From: Dirofilaria immitis | Lineage: Eukaryota > Nematoda > Chromadorea > Rhabditida > Onchocercidae | NCBI GenBank assembly: GCA_024305405.1 | Contig: JAKNDB010000103.1 | Span: 3,224,001-3,288,000, forward strand | Length of the DNA stretch: 64,000 bases | Reading direction: 5' to 3' | Shown: piece by piece, positions 53,607 through 64,000 of the stretch | Layout: each line of letters begins with the position of its first letter | Position numbering within the stretch: the stretch's first letter is position 1 | Position numbers and translations under genes: made by a program | The notes under the pieces: generated by a model | What the model saw: only the letters and a program-made list of their open reading frames with translations | The model's database searches: none | Told to the model about the DNA's origin: nothing

Positions 53607-53626
53607 TACAATGTTGTCTAACCTGC
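53607..53626 (-). promoter_or_regulatory. pars-1: 3' splice site 16 bases upstream of the prolyl-tRNA synthetase start
   Basis: The minus strand reads ATTGCAG, then GTTAGACAACATTGTA, then ATG at 53606. It fits a spliced-leader acceptor or the end of an untranslated first intron. Confidence 0.5.
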
Positions 53627-53989
53627 AATTATTTGAATTTCAAATGATAAATTTTATCCAAAGAAATGGAAAAAGAAAAAATAATAGCACCTTTTCTGAG
53701 AATAAACAAATAAATCATTTTTCTAATGTCACATATATTTATCTTACATATCGATTTCCATGAAAAATTATCTCTCAACCGCCGCTGTTATTTATTCCTT
53801 TTTCTAATGACTCAAATATCCTCTCAATCTCTCATAAATATTGCAGTATCGAGAAAATTCCATCAATCTTATGCCATTCTCGACAAATACGCTTCTTTTT
53901 CCTTCTTTAAAAACAAAAGAGAAACTTTTTATTCCCCAAATTTTTACTTAACAATGCAAAATGATTGTTTCATTATGATTTCCCTTCAT

Positions 53990-54290
53990 CACTTTTTTAT
54001 TTGATCCCACTAAATTCAACCGGTAGCTTCCGAATTTTCCCTTCGTTATCAGCTAAAACAGCTGTTCACACGAAACTACGCTACGGATCTCGCCACATAT
54101 TCCACTCACACCACGTATTCATCCACGTTACGTACGCACCCATCTCACCCATCGTACTACAAATAATCGTTTCAAGAGTCTGACAACTTCGAAGAACGAA
54201 GGAATGCAACAATTCGGTCCAGTGTATGAGCACGTGTAATGTTTGATATGGACGTGAGCTTCTACGTGACGTGCGTATATTTTCAGATCT
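53990..54290. promoter_or_regulatory. Less A+T-rich region upstream of the prolyl-tRNA synthetase gene, likely promoter
   Basis: This 300-base stretch is visibly richer in G, C and CpG than its surroundings and lies 400-680 bases upstream of the ATG. It carries an E-box-like GCACGTGT near 54232, GGACGTGAG, and CTACGTGACGTGCG near 54264. No long frame is conserved on either strand. Promoter function is inferred from position and composition only. Confidence 0.4.
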
Positions 54291-55997
54291 TATAATGCAA
54301 TATACATAATTGCTATCAAAAAATCAGTTTAAAATTAATTCTCAAACGTGAAATAAGTGATAATTAAAATATTAAGGAAGAAATAGAAGTAGAAAAGCAG
54401 AAAATATTCAAGAAAGGAGAGAGGACAGGAAAACAGAACAAGTAAAAAATATCGCATCAATATACTCGTAGTAGTTATCTTAAAATAACCCCTCGATTTG
54501 ATTTTTCGTATTACATATTTATGAGATAGGTGAGATTGGATTACGGATCAGTTTTGTAGCTATAAAGTTTAAAATTGATTTATTGATCTTGATCTTGGCA
54601 AAAAGAAAATCCTTGGCTTAAAATAAAGCCAAGGATTTTTATGATCAACAATTGAGAATTATTTTTTCTGTTTTATTAAAAATTTATTTTACATCATTAA
54701 TAAACGATGTATTTATCTATTGATAACTGTCGAAAAAAAAAAGATTGAAAGCCATTTTTATTTAGAAATGTGATAGACCCCGATAGTGTCCTAGATTTTA
54801 GGCATATAACCATAAGTATTCGCTATGAATATGATAATAAGTATTGCTAAGGTGCAAAACGATGGCCATAAATATTCGATAGGTCCTAGATATAAGTAAA
54901 CAATTATGGCCATGATTTACTACATTGTTTGGCGGAAAATAAGCATCAATATTAGCCTAGAATCAACAGTATCCGGAAATGCAAGCCTGAAAGTGTATAT
55001 CATTAAAATTGATAATCATAGTTATAAATCATCTTATTAACATGCATAATAATGCTTATTTTTAAAATGGAATAATTTTCAGTATTTGAAAATTTTTCAA
55101 CCAGAATAATTTCCGATCTATAAGGCTATCTTTCAATCAAAATAGTTTCTGATATTTGAAATTTTTCAACCGGATTAGTTCTGTTATCTTTCAACCGGAA
55201 TATTTTTTCCGATATTTGAAGCTATTATCACTTAACTAAGATTAATTTCTGATATTTGAAATTCCTTACTTTAATTGAGCAAAAAGGTCATCGACTTTAA
55301 ACCGGAATGATTTCGGGTATCTTTTGTTTTTGTTTTTATTGCAAATATTTTTCCGATATTTGAAATTATCTTTCAATCGTAATGATTTCTGACATTTGAT
55401 ATTATCTATTCAAGTATTAAGCTATCTTAACCTTAATAATAGTACAAACTAATAATCGATCTTACTTTAATTAAGCAAAAGGTCATCGCAACTGTTCAAC
55501 ATTAATAATATTCCATGTAAAATTATACGTAAATAAATTTAAAAACATTCGATTTTTGTATTTAAGATTTGGAGCAAACTATAGAAATTTTGCTTTTAAA
55601 CTTCTGAAAGATATATGTATTTGTCTATTTTATCCATTGCTATCTTATTATTCTTGCCCAGAACTTGCCCAGAATTTGCCCAGAACTTATTTAATAGATA
55701 GTTTAATAAATTATTTCAAAAGCAATTAACAAATAAATGAAGTGGAGAAGAAAATGTAAAAAATAAAACTAAAAATAGAAATATAAGTAAGTTATCAAAA
55801 AATTTCTTATTCCATTTCCTCTCTTCTTCTTCTTCTTCTTCAAAAAAAAGTATAAATAATTTATGACGAAAAATACTTATTAAAAAGAGCGAATAATCTA
55901 ATAACATATCAATTTCTGCATTTGAGCAAATCATATATTTCAAAAATGCATCTTTTCGAGAAAAAAAAGTTTAAATAGAAATGATAAGAAATGGATA

Positions 55998-56028
<31 letters not shown>

Positions 56029-56080
56029 GAGAGAAAAAGAAGAGCGAGAACGAGAGAGATATCTTTGAATATTTTATCTA
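54291..56080. other. Intergenic DNA with degenerate repeats
   Basis: From about 55080 to 55450, diverged units of TTTCAACCGGAATAATTTC and CGATATTTGAA recur seven or eight times; CAGAACTTGCCCAGAATTTG near 55659 is a short triplicate. No gene recognised. Confidence 0.5.
54606..54639. other. Perfect 14 bp stem-loop
   Basis: AAAATCCTTGGCTT and AAGCCAAGGATTTT are exact reverse complements separated by six bases (AAAATA). It lies in intergenic DNA; no T-run or mature-RNA evidence gives it a role. Confidence 0.85.
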
Positions 56081-56088
56081 AAATCCAG

Positions 56089-56219
56089 GATTAGATCTGA
56101 TCTTCTCCCATCAAAATATCCATATGATGTACGCGAGAATTTGCCAACTGATAACCAACGCTACGACATAATTTTTCAATTACATATTATTATATATGTG
56201 TTATTTATATTTCCCACGG
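56089..56219 (+). CDS. Candidate exon, possibly of a Cys-loop ligand-gated ion channel
   Basis: After a good acceptor (TATCTAAAATCCAG) the plus strand reads IRSDLLPSKYPYDVRE, then NLPTDNQRYDIIFQLHI. The leucine pair, the tyrosine-aspartate and VR followed by N and alternating hydrophobics resemble the start of the extracellular domain in Cys-loop receptors. Possible donors follow at 56198 (GTGTTA) and 56220 (GTAGTA). No further channel exon was found, so this is either the only visible exon of a gene with large introns, a relic, or chance. Family guess is weak. Confidence 0.3.
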
Positions 56220-56595
56220 GTAGTATTTATACGTGATAATTACAATGGTACGTGACAATTCGGTATTTTTAGATTAATCCATTCCAATGCTTCTCGTCTT
56301 TTTCTTAAATCTATTCAATATTTTACGACACCACTTTTAACTTTTATATATATATGTATATGTGTTATTTATATTTATACGTGATAATTACAATGGGACG
56401 TGACAATTCGGTATTTTTAGATTAATCCATTCCAATGCTTCTCGTCTTTTTCTTAAATCTATTCAATATTTTACGACACCACTTTTAACTTTTATATATA
56501 TATGTATATGTGTTATTTATATTTATACGTGATAATTACAATGGGACGTGACAATTCGGTATTTTTAGATTAATCCATTCCAATGCTTTTTGTCT
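56195..56595. repeat. 148 bp tandem repeat, about two and a half copies
   Basis: TATTTATACGTGATAATTAC recurs at 56224, 56372 and 56520. The unit also holds GGACGTGACAATTCGG and CTTCTCGTCTTTTTCTTAAA. Copies 1 and 2 are nearly identical; the third fades after 56590. Confidence 0.92.
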
Positions 56596-56642
56596 TTTTT
56601 TTATTTATTCAATGTTGTTTTTAATCTACTGTTAACAAATAG

Positions 56643-56788
56643 AATCCACGAAGAAGCAAAGAAATAGACTTTGTTGATAAAAGTATCGGGAACCAGTATC
56701 ATTAATATTTTTCATGCTTATTTATTTAGATGATGCAGTGATCCGGAAATCAATTCGAGAATTTGGTCTGTCTAGTCTTTCCGATTAA
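56643..56788 (+). CDS. Candidate pair of small exons ending in a stop, unknown
   Basis: Exon 56643-56672 reads STKKQRNRL after an acceptor AG. A 57-base GT-AG intron follows, and exon 56730-56788 reads DAVIRKSIREFGLSSLSD to TAA 56786-56788; the phases agree. Composition is protein-like. I recognise no family and cannot show that it continues the exon at 56089. Confidence 0.25.
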
Positions 56789-57052
56789 TGTTATTTTGAA
56801 GAATTTCTTTTTCAAATTCAATTAGTTTAATTGTTTGCAAGATTTAACACTATAATTTATTTGACTAATGAATCGTTTAATACTTACTATATCAATTCTT
56901 TTTTCCGTCATTATGTTTGCATCTTCGCAAATTTATTGACTTGAATGAACTTTAACCTTTCATTTCTTCATGATTTCTAATTTAAATCAAAATAGAAAAG
57001 CTACTAGATGATCAATTGGAAGCATTATAAAAGACTAAATTTGCATAATTCT

Positions 57053-57082
57053 AATAGCCTGGGCTTTTAGCCCAGGGCTATT
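57053..57082. other. Stem-loop of 13-14 bp
   Basis: AATAGCCTGGGCT and AGCCCAGGGCTATT pair with one bulged base around a three-base loop. It is strikingly G+C-rich for this region. Confidence 0.8.
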
Positions 57083-57095
57083 TATTGGAAATATT

Positions 57096-57175
57096 AATAT
57101 TTCTCTCAATTATTATTTGAGTTTCCTGATTCATAATATTTCTCTCAATTATTATTTGAGTTTCCTGATTCATAT
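57096..57175. repeat. 39 bp direct repeat, two copies
   Basis: AATATTTCTCTCAATTATTA followed by TTTGAGTTTCCTGATTCAT occurs twice in tandem, immediately after the stem-loop at 57053-57082. Confidence 0.9.
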
Positions 57176-57397
57176 TATTTGGATTCTCGAATTTGTCTTC
57201 AAATATTCATTGATAACCTATAAAGGGAATATCAGTGATAAGGATGATTTAATTTCGTGTCTGGAAATATGTCGAATTTTGATAATTGGAATTATTTATT
57301 GACTAGAATATGCGGGATTTGACAAATGGAATTGTTCTAGATTTGCTACCTGGATTTATACCTAAATTTGATTAGTATGTTTTGTCGTTTGCTTCAG

Positions 57398-57549
57398 GCG
57401 ATGATGTCGCACTAATGGGAAATTGTACCCGATTGTCTTCATTAAAGCTTCATTCGGCTAGGCTTAAAACAAAATTGGATCAACAGTCATTAATATCTTG
57501 CTCTAATAGTCCTAGCCAAGAAAATAAAGGCTTTATTTTTCGAAATTAA
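57398..57549 (+). CDS. Candidate exon, 49 codons plus stop, unknown
   Basis: After a good acceptor (GTTTGCTTCAG) the plus strand reads DDVALMGNCTRLSSLKL, HSARLKTKLDQQSLIS and CSNSPSQENKGFIFRN, then TAA 57547-57549. Base composition is more balanced than the flanks. No homolog is recognised and no upstream exon with matching phase was established. Confidence 0.28.
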
Positions 57550-60500
57550 CTATTGAGTTTGTTAAAAAATGATTGGAATGGAATTTGCATGTTTGTTATT
57601 ATTATTTATACCTAAATTAATGATTTATTAGACGATCTTTTCTGATCTCATATTTTCTTCTTTTTTTTTCTATTTCATTTCCAATTTTTGTAAATTAATT
57701 AATTTACAAAAATAAATTTAATTGAAAATTTTATAAAAACATTCAAAAAATATATTTGTTATTGCTGATTTTGCTAGAATGGAAAGGAAATATGGTAGCA
57801 ATTTAATAAATGATATATTTAGATGAGGTTTTATTTAAATTCTATCCTATAATTATGAGAAAACCAAAGTAATTATAGGTTTAGTCAGCAAAAAAAGCCC
57901 AGAATAATATTAACTGATTTACATGCATTAACCATGAGGAAATATTTTGCTAAAATTGGCCTAGACATTTGCCAATTAACGAAATAGTTTCTAGCCATCT
58001 AGCCCATAATACATATATAGATTAATGTTTGAGTCACTTTTCTCGTCTTTTTTTTCTTCTCAACTTAAGTCTATTTTTCTATAATACTCACTCCTTTCCC
58101 ATATTTTATGCTTATGCTTTTATAAACTTTTCCATTGATACTTTCATTATATCCAAAATATTTATTTATATGGAAAAAAAATTGCATGGAATAAAGAGAG
58201 AGAGTGAGGAAAAAGAAAGAGAAGAGAGGGAGAAGGTAGAATATATGAAATGTATAAGTAATGGGAGAAACTTTTTTTTCCATTTAATTTACACTTGGCA
58301 TTATTTAATGATGAATGATGAAATGTTTAATTTCTTGACCAAAAAAAAAAACAAAGAGAGGAGGTAAATTTCAATTAGCATTTAATGCTTATTGGCCATT
58401 TACAATCTATTGGACCAAAATACATCGAAAAATAATTTTAGAACATTAAATTAGACTAAAAGACATTGGCCAAAATATACGCGAAAATGTTCCAGATCGT
58501 TGAATTAGATTAAAAAAAAAAAAAAGCGTAATATTTTCGTAATGGCTAAATAAAAAGACTGAGTATTATTTCATATCACTAAAAGCCTAGCTAATCGAAT
58601 GAAAAATAATCGACAGCTGGAATTTTTAGGCAATTTTTCGAAACTTTTATTGGTTCTTTTATTTTTGCATGTTGATATCAACAAAATAAACGAATATAAA
58701 TCATTGAAAAAAAAAAACTTTTTTGGCTTATCATCCAATTACTTATTTTGTATTCAAAGTTTTTCATATATTTTAATAGTTCTTTTTTTTCTTTAAAAGA
58801 TATTATCAATTTTTTGAATATTGAGGAATGATTCATTAATTAAAATTAATTGTTTAAAGCTTATCGTTGGAATTTGATCGAAATTATTTTCGAATTCTAA
58901 TTTTAATCAATGAATTGATATCAAAATGATTAATTGATGTTTACGTAAAAATGAATTTGAAATTTAATATGCATAAAGCTGCTTTTTAAATTTATCAGTT
59001 TATGGGAGAAAAGAAAAAGGTAGAATAAAATATTTTCTTTTTATCCAAACATATATATTAAATATTCCAAAATATTTCTCATATGAATAGCTTTTCAATC
59101 CGAAAGGCATTCGAGAATTATTCGATCTTATTTTTTCAGTTTTTTAAAGAACTTTTTTTTTTTTTTGAAAAAAGTTAAACTTTTCATTTATGCTTAATTG
59201 TCAACATTTCTATTATTTTCTTTTTTTAATCTAAGAAAAAGAAAAATCAAGAAAAAATTGTTTAAATAACGATAAATTTTTAATTTTTTTAAATCAAAAT
59301 TTACCAAAAATATGTCATTTATTTTGCTGTAAATCAAATTCAAAAGATTAGACCTTAAAAAAAATTGATAAATTATTAATTTAACTATTTTTTCTAGAAA
59401 TATATTATTTATGTTTTAATCGTTTCTTCCTTTTTCCCCGTCCTTTTTAGCTATCTTATATTTTTAAGAATGCATCAATTTAATCTTATAAAAATTATAA
59501 CTTTTTTATTCTAAAATAAAATAAATTTTTCTCTAGAAAAATTTAAAGGGAAAATTTTTACGAGAAAAATGGATAAAAAGTTTTTCTTATTTTCTTTTGC
59601 CTCAATACACAAAATGTTATTTTAAATTTAAATAAACATTTGTTTATTTCATGTGTGTTTATTTAATTCCAATTCATTGAATAGCCTATTCCAAAATAAT
59701 TCAATAATCTTTCCTTTTAGCTTATACTCTATTTTTAAATATATTGCGCATAGATTTAATATATTTTAGGAGATAAAGGGCTTTTTTTTCAAATTTTATC
59801 ATTTCTTTGATTTTCCTTTTTGAAGTTTAATGTGAAATGAAATAATTTTATTCCGATACATTCCATTTCGTTATTTGAAGGAATAATTGTATTTCAATAA
59901 AGTTTTTACTTTATTTTATTTATTTTTTTTCATTAGAATTGGTAAATATAATGATTTGTTTTGTTTTTTATAGCTTTCAATTTATAGTATTATTTCATTC
60001 TTTTAAAACAAATTGTCAGACAAGCGTTTTTTTTCTTTTTTATTGATGAAGTAATTTCAACATTGGCGAATTATTTACAACAAAAGAAATCTTCCGAAAG
60101 GAAAAATTGATACAAAGAATTCTTCCGATAATAATAGTAATAATAATGAAAATAAAAATAAAAGCGACTAAAAGCGGATTTATCTTTTTATAAGTAAGTG
60201 CATATATGATTTATAGGTTTTGTAGCTTTTATATAAAAATTTGAAATATTATAAATGAGTGCCAGAAATAGCTACAAAATTGCTCATAAAAAAATCGCCT
60301 TCTGAAGACGAAATTAATATTAGATTTTTGTTATGAAAAAAAAAAGCAGACAAGAATCAATTTATATTGTATGATTTATAGTTTCTTTTTTATATAATAA
60401 ATTTTAAAAAATTTGAAATATTATAATTGGATTGAAATTTTTTTTTTTTAATAAATGAATTGATCGAAAAATAAAGTTAATATTTAATGCATATTTACAA

Positions 60501-60745
60501 AGAAATATTTAATTACTCTATAAAAAAAAAAAGAAAAAATTCACTTTTATTTAATTTTACTAAGCGATCAAAGATTAAATTTCTTACTTTTTCTTTTTTT
60601 TCTCCCTGATGTATGATTGTATATGTTAAATATATTCAATTTCTTAGTATGTTAATATTAAAATTAAATTTATGATTTGTAGTATGCTAAATATAATTAA
60701 ATATTTAAATATCATGTATCAGAAATTAAATTTTTTTTCACATAG

Positions 60746-60794
<49 letters not shown>

Positions 60795-63700
60795 CTAAAT
60801 CGACAACATTTTGTTGACAATTTTTGATGCTTATTTTCTTTTGGGTGCTTAGATAAATAGTTACTATTTGCCAATATTATGTTTTATGAATGTGTAATTT
60901 TGTTCACTTCAAAAATTCCTGTTTTTTTCAGAAATTATGGAATTGTTATCAATGATTATTTGATACTGTAATGATTATTAAGAAATTAGAAATGAGAAAA
61001 AAAAGATAAGAAAAGTAAAAATTTTTTTACACATAATTATTATCATTAATAGGTAATTAAAATCTATAAGATAAAAGAAATGTTATTTGATTACTTTATA
61101 AATGTTTCTCGATAATCATTTCTAATTTCACATTCATATTGAAAACAAAAACAAATTATAATATTATATCTTTATTTATTTATTTGGATTGCTTTCAATT
61201 TATCAAATAATCTTAGCAGTTTTTTCCTTTTATTCAATCATCGAAATTTAATTATATCTTATTAAGTTGTATAAATGAAAATAAGCGATAATTAAAGTTG
61301 TAAAAAAACAACAACAGCAACAATAATTGGTACCTGAAATTAATGATATCTTAGAGCAAAAATAAAAAATAAGAATAAGATAATTTATTAAAAAAATAAT
61401 TACTTTTTAGCTTGCTATCTATTTATTTTCTGCTATCCATTTATTTTTTTCTATCATGCCATCGTTTATCGTTTCATCGCTTATCATGACATTCTCGAGA
61501 AATTGGAGAAAAATGGCGAAAATTAAAGATTTCTCAAACGGTAGATAAAGGTTAAAAAAAAGCAATAACCTTTGATCATATCATTTATTCTTTAACATTA
61601 TCATTTATTAAACAATACATGATGTATTTACTCATTTAGTAATATTTTTAATTACCTGCTAATAATTAGCCGAATTAATTAGATTATTGTATAATTCATA
61701 TTAGAATTATCCTTTTGAATTTCTTGCTACCTTTTAAATTTATAATAATCGTAGAAAAGATTAACAAAATTTTAATTTGCTTAAAATTATTATTATGATA
61801 ACTATAATTTGATAATTATCTTAATTTGATTCATACTATTTCAAAGTTTCACAATTCATTTTATAGAAAAAAAAAGCTATAAAATTCATGTAGTAATAAT
61901 TTTAGGGAAAATTGAAAAATTTTTGTTAATCCTCCAATTTTTTCTCGATATTTTTTTCAACAACTTTAAGATGTTGACATTTTTGGTGATCAAAAATCAA
62001 AATTTATCAACTTATTTTTACGTACATTTTCTAAAGATATCCTTTTATTTGCAATCATTTTCTTTTTTTTTTCAGTTTATACATTTTTTTTTATTTAATT
62101 TACTTCATCTGTTCTTTTAATATGATATGATAAAAGTTGTTTGTTATTTTATTGAATATAAGGAAAAAAAAGTATGAAATGATAGATATATTATTTTATT
62201 TATTGAATGAATACATTTTGATTTATAATATTGAAATTTAATTTTGTTCATTTATTTACATGTACTTTTAAAATTTCTTCATCAATTTATTAAGTTCATT
62301 TTTGTTTCAGCCTTTTTTGTTTCTTCATTGCTTTTTAACTTTTATATGATTTTTTAATTTTAATTTTTTTGAAACTTTTTAAAAGACTTAATTTAACTAT
62401 TTTTAAATATTTATATTTAGGAATAAATGAAAGAGCAAGTATAAGTGGCCTTGCCGGAAGTTTATAACTGCGGAAGTTTTTTTTTTTTTTATCGTAAGAT
62501 AGATAATTCGTTGCTTCTTAATTAGGTATCTATTAATCTAATGCAGAATTTCTTTACAGTAAAAAGCCTATTTGAGGAAGTTAAGCCAAAAATGCTTTAA
62601 AACAAGTATAGAAAGGATAATTCATGGTTAAGTATTTATCGAAAATAGACGATGAGAAAATATTATTAAACCTGACATGATTATTTATCAAATTATCGTA
62701 AAAGAGAATTAGGAAAGGAAAGAAAGCTCAAAATAAACTTGACCATTGTTCTAGGACAAATTATTTTGAGTGATTGTAGGAGAGGATTGATAACAAAATA
62801 TCTCATCACTTCTAGACCAATTAATCAAATGGAAATTTTCAAAAACATCAAACTGTCCATTTGGAGAAATATTAATCCTAAAAGTCGTTGTAAGTGATGT
62901 ATGTACATATTATTTTTTTCTTTAAATATGGAAAATTGCAAAGGATTAGTGAAATGATCGATGAATGACAAGTTTACTGATAACAATGGGATAAAGATGA
63001 AAGATGAAAAGCGTAAATATGATCTTGATAAAGATAAGTAGAATAAAAAGTAGGAAAAGATTTATAAGTTAAAATGAAATTCAATTCAAATAAAATTTTA
63101 TTGAAGATGAAATGAGCAAATTATTATTTAAAGAAAAAAGTCAGAAGGAAACAATAAAATATTAAGTTTTACAGAAAAAAAAATTCGCTTAAATTAACAA
63201 AAGTCAACAGAGAAAACAAAAGATGATAACATTTAGCAAATCATATTACATATATATTTGAATATTGGCCTCTTGGCTATATCAAATAGATCCTAGAAAA
63301 TTAGTCAATTATGGTTAAAATTATATTAAGTCTTAAGAAAAGAAAGAATGCAACAAAATTAATGTAATAATAGATCTATTCATGCAAATTTTTTATTGAA
63401 ATCGAAATTAATAAGAAAAAGAAAAAGAAACTTAAATGATAATTATTAACTTTGATAGAGTTAATTTTTTCAATTTTTTTTTGATAAAATTAAATCAGCT
63501 TTAGTTGCAGCTATATAATAAGTTTTAATAATGATTGCAATTTATTTCTCACTAACGTCACTTTATTTAATCCCATTTCACAAATGATAAAAATATATTT
63601 CTGAATAATTAACTGATAAACATATGCTAACAAATAATAAAATCTAATATGGGAGATTTTAGGATAAAAAATAAATAATTTCATTCTTAAACTTATCAAA

Positions 63701-64000
63701 GTTACGAAACAAAAAATTGCTGGCGTTTTTCTGGAATATCAGAATAAGATTAAAAAATTTTCTTATCATTGTAATAGAGAATCGAATAATCAAATTGATT
63801 TTATTATTGCTATTACTTATAATAATCCATTATCCAATCTTGATTTTATCATAATCATAAATGATTACATGAATTGATTGAAATGAAAATCAAATAATTA
63901 AACTAATTTTTATTATTGCAGCGAATAATGGAATAATCAAATCGATTTTTATCATTGTAACCCCAAATTGATTAATAAAGAAAGAATTTAGAAATAAAAA
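57550..64000. other. A+T-rich intergenic DNA, nothing recognised
   Basis: Only poly-A/T tracts, an (AT)n run at about 60747-60792 and a GA-rich patch near 58190-58235 are seen. The open frames here (for example 58029-58367) are low-complexity with no splice or codon support. Confidence 0.55.

Noticed and set aside
53569..54183. Several overlapping plus-strand frames upstream of prolyl-tRNA synthetase
   Set aside because: They arise because this promoter-like stretch is less A+T-rich; no family, start or splice signals agree.
58029..58367. 112-codon plus-strand frame
   Set aside because: A hydrophobic start followed by a GA-repeat-encoded KE-rich run and poly-K; no conserved motif and no upstream signals.

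Overview
The window looks like gene-poor, extremely A+T-rich (roughly four-fifths A+T by eye) nuclear DNA of a nematode. Small conserved exons are separated by GT-AG introns. Three recognisable 5' ends have a 3' splice site 6-16 bases before the ATG, as expected for spliced-leader or short 5' UTR acceptors. Prolyl-tRNA synthetase is a free-standing protein, as in Caenorhabditis elegans, and is not fused to glutamyl-tRNA synthetase as in insects and vertebrates. The species cannot be named from the sequence.

Layout. All four recognisable genes lie on the minus strand. (1) 226-4374: the N-terminal part of an alpha-2-macroglobulin / thioester-containing protein, running off the left edge before the thioester domain. 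(2) 18790-26976: a TRPA-type cation channel with S1-S6, pore and the conserved post-S6 segment; no ankyrin exons were found. (3) 44978-49699: UTP14, a small-subunit processome factor, in 15 exons. (4) 50337-53606: cytosolic prolyl-tRNA synthetase in 10 exons. UTP14 and prolyl-tRNA synthetase are neighbours on the same strand, with about 640 bases between them, and serve ribosome biogenesis and translation. The TEP and TRPA genes have no evident functional link.

The rest (4.4-18.8 kb, 27-45 kb, 54.3-64 kb) is A+T-rich desert holding many unrelated tandem arrays. They include a 20-21 bp minisatellite (8.0-8.6 kb), a palindromic CACGTAA/TTACGTG array (13.4-13.9 kb), a 56 bp CACGTG array (27.5-27.8 kb), an 86 bp array of about 12 copies (31.3-32.3 kb), a 90 bp array (43.3-43.7 kb) and a 148 bp array (56.2-56.6 kb). 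Several short coding-looking segments in the desert (14.6, 39.8-40.0, 56.1, 56.6-56.8 and 57.4 kb) may be exons of unrecognised genes or relics.

Points for a second look: (a) seven to eight conserved exons carry one-base frame interruptions, nearly all repaired by lengthening a short homopolymer by one base; this is most likely residual assembly error and matters for any gene model built here. (b) Pieces of exons are duplicated into introns of UTP14 and TRPA. (c) A TRPA intron holds a perfect 67 bp inverted repeat. (d) An ACGTG-type core recurs in at least four unrelated tandem arrays.
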